A DNA stretch of 64,000 nucleotides. It comes from Massilia alkalitolerans DSM 17462. GTDB lineage: Bacteria > Pseudomonadota > Gammaproteobacteria > Burkholderiales > Burkholderiaceae_D. The notes under the pieces are model-generated. The model saw only the letters and a list, made by a program, of their open reading frames with translations. It was not told the origin of the DNA and ran no database searches. Of the stretch, positions 50,810 through 61,016 are shown piece by piece. Numbering within the stretch: position 1 is the first letter of the stretch; the number at the start of each line of letters is the position of its first letter. The stretch is taken from contig NZ_ATYR01000008.1 in the NCBI RefSeq assembly GCF_000427785.1, positions 62,001 to 126,000 on the forward strand. Reading direction: 5' to 3'. Position numbers and translations under genes: made by a program.

Positions 50810-53800
50810 CTACTCCCGCACCCGGCGCCAGCCCGTACGCCGGGTCGGCATGGTCACGGCCGGATTGTGGTCCTTGGTGACGGTCTTGCCGTCGGCAGTG
50901 GTCGCGATGGTCTTGGTCTCGCCGTTCGGCAGGCCGATGTTGATGAAGCCCACCACCGCCGAGTTGTTCGACAGCGTCGAGCCGGCGATCGCGATTCCCT
51001 GGCGGTTCGGATTGGACGGGTCGGACGTGTCTTCCCCGTTCGGGTCCTCCCCGTTGGGGTCGTCGATGCTGCGTACCGGCTTGCCGGTGCACAGGTCGAG
51101 CTCATAGATATTGCTGGTGCCGCCCACCGAACAGGCCGACGAGGAACTCGGCAGGTTGGTCACGGCGGTCAGGGTGCCCAGCACGATCTTCGGGTCGAGG
51201 TTGACACGCTCGCCGGTATTGCGGTCGAAGTCCACATACCAGCCAGCCTGCGTATTCAAGTTCACCTCCGGGCCTGCGATCGTATAGGCGTCGCCGCCTG
51301 CGCCCGCGATCTTGGTCAGCGACTGCTTCGCCATCAGGTCGCTGCGCCACTGCGCGGCCTCGATCGGCGCGCCGCTGTCCTTCAGCACGTAGGCCGACTG
51401 CACAGTGGTGCTGGCCACGTCGGTGATGTCGAGCAGGCGGCCGGTGCCGAACGCCACCATGCGCTGGGACTGCGGCACCACGGCCCCGCTGTCGTTCGCC
51501 ACGTCGACCCGGCACAGCGCCACGTCCGGGCGGGTCGTGATTGGCTGGCCGGGGCCGGCGTCGCCCATCTTCAGCGTGCGCACGGTGCCGGGGCTGGTGA
51601 AGTCGAAGCGCCACATCTGGCCAAGGTTGTCGCCGCCGTACACGTAGGTCACCAGGGGGTCGGTGCTCGGATTGGCCGTGATCGCGGTGATCTTGGCCAG
51701 GCCGGACGGCGTGGCGGTGCTGCCGGAACCGGTCGAGATCCGGTCCAGTACCTGGCCGGTGGCGACATCGACCACGAACAGGAAACCCTTTCCGCTGCCG
51801 CCGGCGACGCCGTCCACGCCCGGGATATTGTTGTAGCCCGAGGTCAGGAATACCACCCAGCGTTCGGCGCCGCTGGCGTTCTTCCAAGTGCCGAATTGCG
51901 GATTGCCGAAGGACAGGCCGATTTCCGCGTCGTGGTTGATGCCGCTGCAGATGCTGGCGTCGGCGCACAGTTCCCACAGCGCGCGCGGCTCCGCGGGATC
52001 GGTCACGTCGAGGGCATAGTAGCCGCGCCCGCCCGCGTTCAGGCCGGCGACCAGCACCGTGCGCCATTCGCCGCCGATCTGCACGTCGCCCACTTCCGGC
52101 GAGCCGTCCACGGTGTACTGGTGGTTGGTGCCGTAATTGATGCTGGCTTGTACGTGCAGCTTCTTCATCGTGATGCGCGGCACGTAGGCCCACAGTTCTT
52201 CGCCGCTGGCGGCGTCGAAAGCGTGCAGCATGCCGTCGTTGGCGGCGGCGAACACGGTGCCGGGGCGCGTGGAATGCTCGACCTTGAAGTCGTTGTAGCC
52301 GGCTCGCTGGTAGCTCTTGCGCGGGTCGCGGCTGAAGGCCGGCTTGGCCGAGGCGATATCGCCCAGCACGATCGGCACGATGGTGGCGCCGTCGGCCGCG
52401 GCCTCGGTATGCGAATAGGCGCGCAGCACGGTGTCGTCCGCATGGCGCTGCTGGCCGCGCAGCCAGTTCACGATGTTGGCGCCGCCGTTGACGATGGCGC
52501 GGTTGTCGCTCGACAGGTTGGCGCACTGCGCCAGCGCGCCGCACTTATTATCGAACCAGCCGCGTTCCAGGTCATTCATCTCGGCATACTCGAAGTTCTT
52601 GAGGCCGCCGCCCTCGGTGTCGAGCATCAGGATGCGCCGGGTGTCGCTGGACGCGGACACCTTGCGCCCCAGGAGCATGGACGAATTCCACACGTCGCTG
52701 TTGCCGACCACGCCGGTGACCGTGTCGATCTTGCGCTTGGTGAGCTGGCCATACCATTTCACCGTGGTGAAGGTGGCCGAGAAGATGTCGTTGTCGAACT
52801 GCGAGATGTTCGGCGTCGAAGTCGCCGACGCTGCGGCCGCGCCGACCTTGACCTCGATGTTGGCAAGCGCCTCGCGCAGGCCGTCGACCACCTGGCGCGG
52901 GTCTGACGCCGAGAAGTACTTGCCATGGCCATTGATGGCCGCGTGCCACAGGTCGTCGACGCGCGACTGGTAAGCCGCCGAGCCGCTGTTGTCCGAGGTC
53001 TTCGGGTCCGGCCAGACATAGGCGCCGCCGCCGTTCCAGGGGCAGCCGCTGGTCACGCCGGTGATCAGCTTGTAGAAGTCGCCGCCTACCGCGGCCGCCG
53101 TGTCGTAGTTCGGCTCGTAGGTCATGATGCCGTCCACGCCCAGGCCGAGCGTATAGGTCTTCATGTGCAGGCGGGTGTTCTCGCCCGGCGCGGCCGGCAC
53201 CAGGCCCGGCTTGCTCCAGTCTTCGAGGGTCGAACGCAGCGAGCTCACCGCGGTGTTCGAACCGCCGTTGTACCAGTACAGCGCGATGTCGGCGAGCGAG
53301 TTCGCGCTCTGCGCGCTCGGGTCGACGCAGCCTTTCGAGCGCAGGCAGAAACGCGCAGCGCTCTCGCGGTTGTCGTTGTTCACCACGTCGGCGGCGGGGT
53401 TGCCGTTCCAGTAACCGTCGGTCGTCACGAACGTGAAGTTCTGCTGGCAGGGAAACTGCACCACTTCCGATCCCCGCGCGTAGTTGTAGGGCGACTGGTT
53501 CGCATACATCTTGCCGATCGCATGCAAGGCCTGGCGCACCGGGGTGGAGCCGCTCGGCGTCATCCCGTACAGCGAGGTATACCAGGCGCTGCGGTTGCTC
53601 CCCGAGAACGGCCGGGGGCGGGTCATGCCGCCTTCGGCAGCCGCGGTGGACAGCGACACCAGGCCGACGTTGTAGTTGTCGGTGATCGGCTGGAACGCCT
53701 GGCCCACCGCGGTCTTCATCATCTGGTTACGGGTCTTGTAGTAGGCGTACCAGTTGGCGAAGTTGGTCATCTCCTCCGCGTAGGTGCAGGCCGCGCCGGC

Positions 53801-55483
53801 GCAATCGCTGCGTCCCGGGGCTTTCGGATAGCTGTCGCGGGTCGACACGATATCGGTACGCACGAACACCGACGCGCCCAGCTCGGTCGCGCTGGCCGGG
53901 ATGCCGTCGCTGACGGAGGCGGTGGTGGAGAACCGCAGGTAGGGATCGCGGGTGGTGCCGTTGTTGCTGAGCGAGCCGAGCGTGATGTTGCGTCCCTCGG
54001 AGTCGGGCGCCGTGTTGACCAGGCAGACCGCGGTATTCGGCGCGGCCGCGCAGATCGCTCCGCTGCCGCTGGCCCCACCCACATAGGCGCGCACCGTGCC
54101 CCTGGTGCCGATCTTGTCGCGAATCGCGGCCGCCACTGCGGCGGCGCCGATGTTCCTGTTGAAACTCAGGTTGCTGCTGAACAGGCCGACGCCGCCAAGG
54201 CTGACCTGGGACAGCACCTGGTTCTTGCTGGAGTTGGTGCTGCCCGAGACATACAGCAGCGCGGTCGTCGAGCTGCCGGTCGAGATCGACAGCTCGGTGC
54301 CGCCGCGGCTCCCGTCCGAGGCCAGCGTGCACGGCCCGACCGACTTGCTGGTGGAACCCACCGGACAGGTGATCGGCACCACCGCCACCACATTGGTGGT
54401 GTCGAGATTGATGCCGAAGGTCGAGCAGGCCGGCACGCCGCCGCCGGTCGGGGTCCTGACGCAGGCGGTGAACGGCTGGGCCAGGCCGGTCTTGGCGATG
54501 ATCGACGCGGCCAGCGCGTTCGCGGCAGCCTGCTGCCTGGCTGCGGTATTGGTGCCGCTGCTGGCGGTGACCGCCGTGTTCGTGATCACGAAGCTGCCGG
54601 CACTGCTGGTCGCCGTGACGCTGTTGAGCGTCATCGCATTGCTGCTGCTCGAAGCGCCGATGGTGATGGTGCCGTACCACTCCGCGGGCCGGCCCGGGTC
54701 GGAAAAACGCGGATACTTGAAATTGCCGACGTATTTGGCCTGGCAGTTGGTCAGCGCGCGCGTGTCGCACCAGCGCACCCGGGCCGGCGCCGGATAACCG
54801 ACGGGGGCGGCCGCGTTCACCGCCGTGCTGCGGCAGTTGGTCAGGCTGGCGTCGGTGCAGTACTCGGCGACGTTGATCAGGTAGTAGTAGGGATTGGCCG
54901 TGAAGCCCTGCGCGCTGTAGCGCTCGTCGCTCGGGAAGCTGTAGCCGTTGCGGTTATAGCTGCAGTTGCCGCTGCCGTCGCACCAGCGCAGGTCGGGGAA
55001 GCCCGTCACCAGGTTGGTATTGTCGACGCCGTTGCCCGACATGTCGACGTTATTGACGTTGAAGCCGTCGGTCGTGACCCGGGTCCAGTTGCTGGTGGCC
55101 GCGGCCGTCATGCTGGCATAGCTGCTGCCGTCGGCCTTGACCGGCGGGCTGTAGCTCACCCGCGGGTCGTAGTACTGGCGGTTGAAGTCCGGGCTGGCAA
55201 ACGGCGGATCGCCGATGCGGCAGCCGCGCGTGCCGCCGGACAGCGTCGCACGCGAGCGGCAGGTGCTGCTGTCGTCGACATAATCGGGCGTGAAATTGCT
55301 GCTCATCGAACCCGAGTTATCGTACAGCAGCATCAGGTTCGGCTTGACCGTGCCGCTGCCGGTGATGTTCAGCAAGGGCAGCTGGGCGATGGCGGTCGGC
55401 TCGGCGCGGGCCGGCGCTAGCTGCAGCGCCATGGCAAACAGCGCAAGGACGCCGAGGACAGGACGGAAAGTCGGGAGGTTCAT
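50810..55483 (-). CDS. pilY1: PilY1-like type IV pilus tip/biogenesis protein
   Basis: Large secreted protein of 1557 residues associated with type IV pili, needed for pilus extension and often for adhesion in known homologues. It begins with a signal peptide ([27 protein letters not shown]). A von Willebrand-like MIDAS motif [12 protein letters not shown] with Asp55 opens a vWA domain; the middle contains Ser/Thr/Gly/Asn-rich repeats and many cysteines; the C-terminal third has the PilY1 beta-propeller with blades such as [13 protein letters not shown]. The ATG at 55483 is preferred because AAGG lies 8 bases before it, against 2 for the ATG at 55489. It ends the pilE-fimT-pilV-pilW-pilX-pilY1 operon. 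Confidence 0.93.
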   Translation of the reverse strand: MNLPTFRPVLGVLALFAMALQLAPARAEPTAIAQLPLLNITGSGTVKPNLMLLYDNSGSMSSNFTPDYVDDSSTCRSRATLSGGTRGCRIGDPPFASPDFNRQYYDPRVSYSPPVKADGSSYASMTAAATSNWTRVTTDGFNVNNVDMSGNGVDNTNLVTGFPDLRWCDGSGNCSYNRNGYSFPSDERYSAQGFTANPYYYLINVAEYCTDASLTNCRSTAVNAAAPVGYPAPARVRWCDTRALTNCQAKYVGNFKYPRFSDPGRPAEWYGTITIGASSSSNAMTLNSVTATSSAGSFVITNTAVTASSGTNTAARQQAAANALAASIIAKTGLAQPFTACVRTPTGGGVPACSTFGINLDTTNVVAVVPITCPVGSTSKSVGPCTLASDGSRGGTELSISTGSSTTALLYVSGSTNSSKNQVLSQVSLGGVGLFSSNLSFNRNIGAAAVAAAIRDKIGTRGTVRAYVGGASGSGAICAAAPNTAVCLVNTAPDSEGRNITLGSLSNNGTTRDPYLRFSTTASVSDGIPASATELGASVFVRTDIVSTRDSYPKAPGRSDCAGAACTYAEEMTNFANWYAYYKTRNQMMKTAVGQAFQPITDNYNVGLVSLSTAAAEGGMTRPRPFSGSNRSAWYTSLYGMTPSGSTPVRQALHAIGKMYANQSPYNYARGSEVVQFPCQQNFTFVTTDGYWNGNPAADVVNNDNRESAARFCLRSKGCVDPSAQSANSLADIALYWYNGGSNTAVSSLRSTLEDWSKPGLVPAAPGENTRLHMKTYTLGLGVDGIMTYEPNYDTAAAVGGDFYKLITGVTSGCPWNGGGAYVWPDPKTSDNSGSAAYQSRVDDLWHAAINGHGKYFSASDPRQVVDGLREALANIEVKVGAAAASATSTPNISQFDNDIFSATFTTVKWYGQLTKRKIDTVTGVVGNSDVWNSSMLLGRKVSASSDTRRILMLDTEGGGLKNFEYAEMNDLERGWFDNKCGALAQCANLSSDNRAIVNGGANIVNWLRGQQRHADDTVLRAYSHTEAAADGATIVPIVLGDIASAKPAFSRDPRKSYQRAGYNDFKVEHSTRPGTVFAAANDGMLHAFDAASGEELWAYVPRITMKKLHVQASINYGTNHQYTVDGSPEVGDVQIGGEWRTVLVAGLNAGGRGYYALDVTDPAEPRALWELCADASICSGINHDAEIGLSFGNPQFGTWKNASGAERWVVFLTSGYNNIPGVDGVAGGSGKGFLFVVDVATGQVLDRISTGSGSTATPSGLAKITAITANPSTDPLVTYVYGGDNLGQMWRFDFTSPGTVRTLKMGDAGPGQPITTRPDVALCRVDVANDSGAVVPQSQRMVAFGTGRLLDITDVASTTVQSAYVLKDSGAPIEAAQWRSDLMAKQSLTKIAGAGGDAYTIAGPEVNLNTQAGWYVDFDRNTGERVNLDPKIVLGTLTAVTNLPSSSSACSVGGTSNIYELDLCTGKPVRSIDDPNGEDPNGEDTSDPSNPNRQGIAIAGSTLSNNSAVVGFINIGLPNGETKTIATTADGKTVTKDHNPAVTMPTRRTGWRRVRE

Positions 55484-55524
55484 ACGCATTGCCTTGTTCA
55501 GTGTGCGGGGCCCGGCCTCATGGC

Positions 55525-56121
55525 TCAGGCGCCGATCAGGACCACCATCTGGGTGACCACGTTGCCGCCGCGCGGGCCGTCGATGCGCGCGGTGATGACG
55601 TAATGCAGCTGCGGCACGCCCGCATACACGGGAGAATCCGAGGCCAGGCTGTCGCCGAGGCGCACCGTATTGCCCAGCTGGGAGGTGTTGGCGGCGGTCT
55701 GCATGCAGGCATTGTTCCCCTCGCTGTACGCGCCATCAAAGCTGCACATGCGGTGGATCACGTAGCGGATCCGGTTGCCGGCGGCGTCGACCAACTCGCG
55801 CGAGCCGTCCCAGAACTCGCTCGAGCGCACCGTCAGGGTGGTGTCGAGGTTGGCGCGGTAACCCTGCTCGGGCACGTGCCGGTTCAGCTGGGCCTTGCCC
55901 GTCTGGGCGGTCTCGCTCAGCCAGCGAAAGCCCGTGTGCAGGCCCAGGTCGGCGGCGCGCGCCAGCGCCGAATCTTGCGCCAGGTTGGTGGCGGTCAGCG
56001 TGGTCGAATTGCTGGAACGGAGCAGGTAGATGCTCGAGACCAGCATCACCAGCAGCATGATCAGCATGACCGGCAGCGCGATGCCCTGCTGCGGGTGCGG
56101 GGATGTAAACCGGGGACTCAT
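55525..56121 (-). CDS. pilX: Type IV pilus minor pilin PilX
   Basis: Minor pilin of 198 residues. The prepilin leader ends SPHPQQG and cleavage would leave IALPVMLIMLLVMLVSSIYL, the hydrophobic N-terminal helix; position 5 of the mature protein is Val rather than the usual Glu. The mature part contains cysteines (CSFDGAYSEGNNAC) that may pair. Its ATG at 56121 overlaps the pilW stop in ATGA. Placement between pilW and pilY1 is the standard minor-pilin order. Confidence 0.88.
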   Translation of the reverse strand: MSPRFTSPHPQQGIALPVMLIMLLVMLVSSIYLLRSSNSTTLTATNLAQDSALARAADLGLHTGFRWLSETAQTGKAQLNRHVPEQGYRANLDTTLTVRSSEFWDGSRELVDAAGNRIRYVIHRMCSFDGAYSEGNNACMQTAANTSQLGNTVRLGDSLASDSPVYAGVPQLHYVITARIDGPRGGNVVTQMVVLIGA

Positions 56122-57302
56122 GCGGTCGGCCTCCAGCCCGCATTGCGCAACGGGACGATGGTCTCGAAAACGCGGTAGCGGTAGCAGCGCCAGTCGACTG
56201 GGTCGCCGGCCACGCCGACGTCGACCTGGACCGGCACCGCAGCGCCGTTCTCGGCGCCCTGCGTCGCGAACACGGTAGGAAGCACGGTGGTGGCGACGCA
56301 CTGTCCGGTGGCGGCATCGGGGCGCTCCGGGTTCCTGGCGCGCGCCACCACGGCGATGCGCAGCGCCGCGATGCGCTGGTAGTCGCCAGCGCCGCCCACC
56401 ACGCCGTCGCCGTCGGCGTCGATCATCGCGCTCGACCAGGCTCCCAGGCGCAGCCCGTCTTCCGGCGCGAACAGGCCGCCGGCGCGCGTGTCGAAACCGT
56501 ATTGCGCCTTGAGCGAGACGATGTTGTCCGCGACCGCTTGCGAGGCGGCGCCGGCGCCGGCCAGGTCGGTGGCGCGAAGGCGCAGGAAGCCGCCCTCGAC
56601 CGACCAGGTGCGAAACGCCAGGCTGGCGGCCGGTCCGAGGTTGAACACGCGCGCGGCGCCGCCCGTATACTGGGCGCCCAGCGCGCCGCTATTGAAGCGG
56701 AAACCGGCGCCGCCGACCAGCACGAACTGCTGGGCCGGTGGCGGCGCCAGCGTGGCGGGGTCGGATGCCACCTGGGCCAGCGAACATTGTCCGCCCAACT
56801 GCTCGGGCGCGACCAGGATCGCGTCGCCGCGCGCAAAGCCGTAGGGCTTGCGGTCGACGTCGAGGCGGTTGCCGCCGATGTAGTCATTCTGCAGGCGCAG
56901 GGTGCCGGTCCCGCTGAAGGAACTCCCCGAGTACAGGCTCACTCGGTCTGGCCCTGCCCCGCCCGGCTCGATGACCGCGGCCGCGAGCGGGCGCACGACG
57001 GCGCCGGCGCGCGCGGCGGGCGCCATCTGGTAGCCTTCGCTGTCCACCAGCGCGGTATCGCAGCCGACGATCAGCGGGTCGTTCAGGCCGAAGCCGGCCT
57101 GCTCGGCGTCTCCGCTGATCGAGAACATGGCCAGCATCCCGTTCTGCATCGAGTCGGAGCCGCCCAGCGCAGCGGCCTTGTTGCGTTCCGCATCGGTCAT
57201 CAGGCGGGTCGCGAACAATACCGCCAACAGGCCGATGACGACGCTGACCATCAACTCGACCAGAGAAAAGCCGGCCGCGCGCACAATGCGTGCCTGTCTC
57301 AT
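56118..57302 (-). CDS. pilW: Type IV pilus assembly protein PilW
   Basis: Minor pilin of 394 residues. The prepilin signal is MRQARIVRAAG followed by FSLVELMVSVVIGLLAVLFA, with Glu5 present. A long beta-rich globular part follows, with the pattern of PilW-type proteins (about 330-400 residues). The ATG at 57302 overlaps the pilV stop in ATGA. Required with PilV, PilX and PilY1 to prime pilus assembly in known systems. Confidence 0.9.
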   Translation of the reverse strand: MRQARIVRAAGFSLVELMVSVVIGLLAVLFATRLMTDAERNKAAALGGSDSMQNGMLAMFSISGDAEQAGFGLNDPLIVGCDTALVDSEGYQMAPAARAGAVVRPLAAAVIEPGGAGPDRVSLYSGSSFSGTGTLRLQNDYIGGNRLDVDRKPYGFARGDAILVAPEQLGGQCSLAQVASDPATLAPPPAQQFVLVGGAGFRFNSGALGAQYTGGAARVFNLGPAASLAFRTWSVEGGFLRLRATDLAGAGAASQAVADNIVSLKAQYGFDTRAGGLFAPEDGLRLGAWSSAMIDADGDGVVGGAGDYQRIAALRIAVVARARNPERPDAATGQCVATTVLPTVFATQGAENGAAVPVQVDVGVAGDPVDWRCYRYRVFETIVPLRNAGWRPTA

Positions 57303-57742
57303 GTCGCCCCCGCGAAATACGAGGTGATACGGTGGGCGTTGAGCGGCGTGCCGGTCTTGCGGCGCCAATTGATCGTGATGTCGACCGAGGCCGGCGCGCC
57401 GCCGGCGCGCGGCGTGACCGCGATGACCACGCTCGCCCCCGGGATCAGGCGCACCGTCTCCGCATGCCATTGCGCCAGGCGCGCGGACGGCTGCGCGCCC
57501 GCGGCGATCCCGTATTCCGCCAGGTGGTCGAGGTCGGTATTCATGATGCCGATCAGCTTGTCGGCGGCGATGGTTGCCTCGGCGCGCATGCCGGCGTCGG
57601 AGAGGGCGGCATAGGAGCGCGCCTGCAGGCCGATCGTGCCGAGCAGGCCGATCGCCAGCAGCACCGCGGCCAGCAGGGCCTCGAGCAGCGCGACACCGCG
57701 CTGGGACCCGGGCCGCGCCGGTTTCCGGGAAGGGCCGCTCAT
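57299..57742 (-). CDS. pilV: Type IV pilus modification protein PilV
   Basis: Minor pilin of 147 residues with a prepilin signal ending GSQRG, then VALLEALLAAVLLAIGLLG, Glu5 present. The short beta domain and the position between fimT and pilW fit PilV. Start ATG at 57742 overlaps the stop of the upstream gene in ATGA. Translation is probably coupled along the operon. Confidence 0.88.
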   Translation of the reverse strand: MSGPSRKPARPGSQRGVALLEALLAAVLLAIGLLGTIGLQARSYAALSDAGMRAEATIAADKLIGIMNTDLDHLAEYGIAAGAQPSARLAQWHAETVRLIPGASVVIAVTPRAGGAPASVDITINWRRKTGTPLNAHRITSYFAGAT

Positions 57743-58368
57743 TCGGGACACCTGCGCGAATCGTTGGCGGCCGCGTCCGGGGCGCATCGGATGGCGATGC
57801 CGCCCAGCGTCATGACCAGGCTGGCGGCGGGAAAGGGTGGCGCGGAGGCGGCCGGAGCGAGGTCGATGCGCATCATGCGCGGCTCGATCCGGGTGTCGAT
57901 CCAGCCCAGCGGGGTGAAGTACACGGCGGTGGCCCCGTCCGGGCCGGGGGTGACGCTCAGGCGCTCGGCCGCCGGAAGCGCGTCCGCGCTGCGCTGCACC
58001 GAATTGAAGCCGGCGCCGGCTGCGCCGTCGGGCTTGACCGGATCGGCCACGGTCGACCAGGCGCCTGCCGCCTCGTTGCAAGGCGCCTCCGGTGTCGGGA
58101 AGCACAGGTCGACGCGCCAGTCGTACTGGCCGCTGTCGGCATTCGGGCTCAGGACCAGCCTGCTGGCGCTGTTGTGCGCCAGCGCCTTGGCGCGCGCCAG
58201 GCCCAGCCCCTCGGCGTAGAACTGGGCGGCGGCGGCGGCCTTGCTGGCGGCGGCCCAGTCGCTCATGCGCGGCACGCCGATCGCCAGCAGCACCGTGAAC
58301 ACGGCGAGCGCGATCAGCGTTTCCACCAGCGTGAAGCCGGCGCGGCGGGCTGCGCCGGCGGTGCTCAT
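57739..58368 (-). CDS. fimT: GspH/FimT-family pseudopilin
   Basis: Minor pilin of 209 residues, prepilin cleavage after RRAG, followed by FTLVETLIALAVFTVLLAIG. The C-terminal part shows the GspH/FimT pattern. The start ATG at 58368 overlaps the pilE stop in ATGA; the GTG at 58377 is an alternative. FimT homologues bind DNA during natural transformation in some species; this protein has Arg residues near its C-terminal end but I cannot confirm a DNA-binding motif. First minor pilin after pilE. Confidence 0.85.
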   Translation of the reverse strand: MSTAGAARRAGFTLVETLIALAVFTVLLAIGVPRMSDWAAASKAAAAAQFYAEGLGLARAKALAHNSASRLVLSPNADSGQYDWRVDLCFPTPEAPCNEAAGAWSTVADPVKPDGAAGAGFNSVQRSADALPAAERLSVTPGPDGATAVYFTPLGWIDTRIEPRMMRIDLAPAASAPPFPAASLVMTLGGIAIRCAPDAAANDSRRCPE

Positions 58369-58796
58369 TGTGCGCACTTGCCCTCCTTGCGATCGACCCA
58401 GCAGACCGTGCTGGTGCTCCAGCCGGCCGGCACCGCGGTCGTGGCGCGGTTGCCGTTCTGGTCGATCGTGAAGACGAAGCCGCTGGCGCCTCCCTTGCCG
58501 GTGGCGCTCAAGAGGTAGGCGCTCGGGGTGGCGCCGCTGAGGGTGAAGGTGAAATGCTCGGAGTTCTTCGGCATCAGCTTGAGCGCGGCATCATCGAAAT
58601 CCGCGTAGCTGCGCGTGTTCGCCCAATGCTGTTCCAGTGCCGGCTGTGCCCCGGCGAGTCCGGTGTAGGCTTCGGTCAGGCGTGCCCGCATCAGATAGCC
58701 GTTATAGGACGGCAGGGCCACCGCCGTCAGGATGCCGATGATGACGATCGCAATCATGATTTCGATGAGGGTGAATCCGGCCTGGCGCGTGTTCAT
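58365..58796 (-). CDS. pilE: Type IV pilin PilE-like
   Basis: Pilin of 143 residues. A short leader MNTRQAG is followed by FTLIEIMIAIVIIGILTAVA, the N-methylated helix with Glu5. The globular part has two cysteines near the C-terminus (STVCWVDRKEGKC) forming the usual D-region loop. GGAG lies 8 bases before the ATG at 58796. It heads the minor-pilin operon; it may be a minor pilin rather than the major subunit because it is linked to pilY1. The longer in-frame opening upstream is not coding. Confidence 0.92.
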   Translation of the reverse strand: MNTRQAGFTLIEIMIAIVIIGILTAVALPSYNGYLMRARLTEAYTGLAGAQPALEQHWANTRSYADFDDAALKLMPKNSEHFTFTLSGATPSAYLLSATGKGGASGFVFTIDQNGNRATTAVPAGWSTSTVCWVDRKEGKCAQ

Positions 58797-58845
58797 GGGG
58801 TGGTCTCCGATGGCTCCGGCGGCAGCCGGAATGTTTCCATGTGGA

Positions 58846-58851
58846 ATCATA
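58846..58851 (-). promoter_or_regulatory. Putative -10 box of the pilE operon
   Basis: TATGAT on the minus strand, 50 bases before the pilE start codon. At a 17-base spacing the -35 hexamer would be AGGGAA, a poor match, so the promoter probably depends on an activator; the phased repeats just upstream are a candidate site. Confidence 0.5.
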
Positions 58852-58871
58852 ACCCGGAAAGCTTGCATTTC

Positions 58872-58904
58872 CCTGAGGAAAACCTGACAAAACCCTGACA
58901 AACG
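58872..58904. promoter_or_regulatory. Three 11-bp-phased direct repeats upstream of pilE (putative response-regulator operator)
   Basis: On the plus strand CCTGAGGAAAA (58872), CCTGACAAAAC (58883) and CCTGACAAACG (58894) follow one another with an exact 11-base period. On the minus strand, the coding strand for pilE, this reads as TTGTCAG-type heptamers with 4-base spacers, the architecture of PhoB/OmpR-family binding sites. The repeats overlap the position of the missing -35 element. A QseB/TctD-like regulator is encoded 1.4 kb away. Confidence 0.55.
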
Positions 58905-58952
58905 CACGGAGGATCGGCAGTCTTTCAGTCCGGTGGCCGGCCGGACGCGGCC

Positions 58953-60314
58953 TCAAGGCCTGGAAGGAGGAAACCGTAGCGCCACCAGCAGACCGCGTCC
59001 GCCCGCGCCATTATCCGGGCCGTCGCCGAGCGTCACCTGGGCGCCGTGCGCGGCGGCGATCTCGCGCACGATCGCCAGGCCCAGGCCCGAGCCCTGGCTG
59101 TGCTGGTCCAGACGCACGAAGCGCTGGAATACCTGGGCCCGTTTCTCCGGCGCGATCCCCGGGCCGGAATCCTCGACCGCGAACAGGACCCCATCCGGCG
59201 TCGGGCGGCAGTACACCGTGACCCTGCCCTGCGCAGGCGTGTAGCGCAGCGCATTGTCGACCAGGTTGTCGACCAGGTCGCGCAGCATGTGGCGCTCCCC
59301 TTCCAGCCACGCCGGCTCCAGCTCGAAGCCCAGGTCGATGTCCTTGCGCAGCGCGCGCTCGACAAACGACTGGACCGACTCCCCGACGATGCCCGAGAGG
59401 TCGAGCGGGGCGAAGCGCGCCTGCGCGAAGCGCTCCGGCCCGGCGCGTTCGAGCGAGAGCAGCTGGTTGGCCTGGCGGATCATGCGTTCGTTGGCCTGCA
59501 ACAGCAGTTCGACCGTGCGCACGGTCTCGGGATCGTCGCGATGGCGGCCGGCCAGCCACTCCAGCTGCAGGCGCAGCCCGGCCAGCGGGGTGCGCAGCTG
59601 GTGCGCGACGTTCGCGCGGAAGTCGTCCTGGGCCCTGGCGCCGGCGGCGATGCGTTCCAGCAGCGCGTTGAAGGCGTTCACCACCGGCAGCAGTTCGCGC
59701 GGCATGCCGCCGTCCTCGAGCGGCGCCAGGTCGTGGCTGCCGCGCGCATCGAGGCGGGCGCGCAGGCGCGCCAGCGGCGCCAGGCCGTTACCGACCGAGA
59801 ACCACACCAGGCCGACCAGGGCCAGGCTGAACACGACTTCGAGCAGCACCAGCGCGCGCACGATGGCCGAACGGACCTGCTGGCGCTGGCTCAGCGTGCG
59901 CGCCACCCCCACCTCGACCGGGCCAGCGCTTGCTGGCACCAGAAGGCTGGCCACCCGCACCGGCTGCCCATGCATGCGGTCGTCGCGCACCGGCGCGCTG
60001 CCGGTGCGGCGCGGAAAAGCGGGGTCGCCGGCCAGTACCCGGCCTGACGCATCGCGCACCACGAACCAGCTGGCGTCGGGCGAGCCGGCGCCCAGCACGC
60101 GCGCCGCGTCAGGCAGGTTCGCAGGCAGGTCGACCGACGCGCCGCCGGGACGCAGGCGCGTGGCCAGTCCGGTGGCGGCGTCCAGCAGGCCCTGGTCGAA
60201 GGCGCGCTGGGCCGGGGTCCAGGCCAGCAGGTAAGTCAGGCTCGCGGCCAGCAGGTTGAACACGAGAATCGGCGCGACCAGCCACTTCAGCAGGCGCAGG
60301 CGGATGCTGCTCAT
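58953..60314 (-). CDS. Two-component sensor histidine kinase (TctE/QseC type)
   Basis: Membrane kinase of 453 residues: helix 1 at about 10-32, a short periplasmic domain of about 120 residues, helix 2 at about 153-173, HAMP-like linker, HisKA with His238 in ANVAHQLRTPLAGLRLQLEW, and HATPase with LVDNLVDNALRYTP, EDSGPGIAP and GSGLGLAIV. The AHQLRTPL box and two-helix topology match the TctE/QseC group. It follows its regulator gene by 18 bases and lies just upstream of pilE on the same strand. Signal unknown. Confidence 0.93.
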   Translation of the reverse strand: MSSIRLRLLKWLVAPILVFNLLAASLTYLLAWTPAQRAFDQGLLDAATGLATRLRPGGASVDLPANLPDAARVLGAGSPDASWFVVRDASGRVLAGDPAFPRRTGSAPVRDDRMHGQPVRVASLLVPASAGPVEVGVARTLSQRQQVRSAIVRALVLLEVVFSLALVGLVWFSVGNGLAPLARLRARLDARGSHDLAPLEDGGMPRELLPVVNAFNALLERIAAGARAQDDFRANVAHQLRTPLAGLRLQLEWLAGRHRDDPETVRTVELLLQANERMIRQANQLLSLERAGPERFAQARFAPLDLSGIVGESVQSFVERALRKDIDLGFELEPAWLEGERHMLRDLVDNLVDNALRYTPAQGRVTVYCRPTPDGVLFAVEDSGPGIAPEKRAQVFQRFVRLDQHSQGSGLGLAIVREIAAAHGAQVTLGDGPDNGAGGRGLLVALRFPPSRP

Positions 60315-60332
60315 GGGCCGCTCGCGAAGGCG

Positions 60333-61016
60333 CTAGTTCCCGGCTTCGAGCAGGTAGCCGAAGCCGCGGATGGTGCGGATGGCCACGCCGGCGCCGTCGA
60401 GTTTCAGGCGCAGGCGCGAGACGTAGACCTCGACCGCGTTCAGGGTCAGGTCCTCGCCCCAGGGCGCGATGGCATCGATGATCTGCTGCTTCGACACCAC
60501 CCGGCCGGCGTTCTGCAGGAGATATTCGAGCACGCCCCATTCGCGCACCGACAGCTCGAGGGGGCGTTCGCCGACGCGCGCGCGGCGGGTGCCGCCGTCG
60601 AGGCTGAGCCGCGCGAGCCCGAGCTGGCTCGGGGGTGGGGCGAAGCGCCGCGCCAGCGCGCGGATGCGCGCCACCAGTTCGGGAGTGGCGAAAGGCTTGA
60701 CCAGGTAGTCGTCGGCGCCCGCCTCCAGCCCGCGCACCCGGTCTTCGACGGCGTCGCGGGCGGTCAGGAGCAGCACCGGGGTGCCAGCGCCGCGCGCGCG
60801 CAGGCGGCGCAGCACCTCGAAGCCGTCGATCCCCGGCAGGCCAATGTCCAGCACGACGACGGCCAACTGCGCCGCCGACTGCGGGCTCTGCAGCCGGGCA
60901 TCGGCAGCCAGCCCGTCATGCAGCAATTCGACCTGCATGTCCTGGGCCTGCAGGGCACGCAGCAGCCCGTCAGCCAGCACGGCATCGTCTTCGACCAGCA
61001 GCAGTGGCAAGGGCAT
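60333..61016 (-). CDS. OmpR-family response regulator (QseB/TctD type)
   Basis: Response regulator of 227 residues. The receiver has the acidic pair in LLVEDD, phosphoacceptor Asp57 in VVLDIGLPGIDG and Lys in YLVKPFATPELVARI; a winged-helix DNA-binding domain follows with LELSVREWGVLEYLLQNAGRVV and the recognition segment NAVEVYVSRLRLKL. First gene of the pair with the TctE/QseC-type kinase. The start at 61016 is taken because the protein then begins MPLPLLLVEDD; the ribosome binding site is weak. DNA targets could include the phased repeats at 58872-58904. Confidence 0.93.
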   Translation of the reverse strand: MPLPLLLVEDDAVLADGLLRALQAQDMQVELLHDGLAADARLQSPQSAAQLAVVVLDIGLPGIDGFEVLRRLRARGAGTPVLLLTARDAVEDRVRGLEAGADDYLVKPFATPELVARIRALARRFAPPPSQLGLARLSLDGGTRRARVGERPLELSVREWGVLEYLLQNAGRVVSKQQIIDAIAPWGEDLTLNAVEVYVSRLRLKLDGAGVAIRTIRGFGYLLEAGN

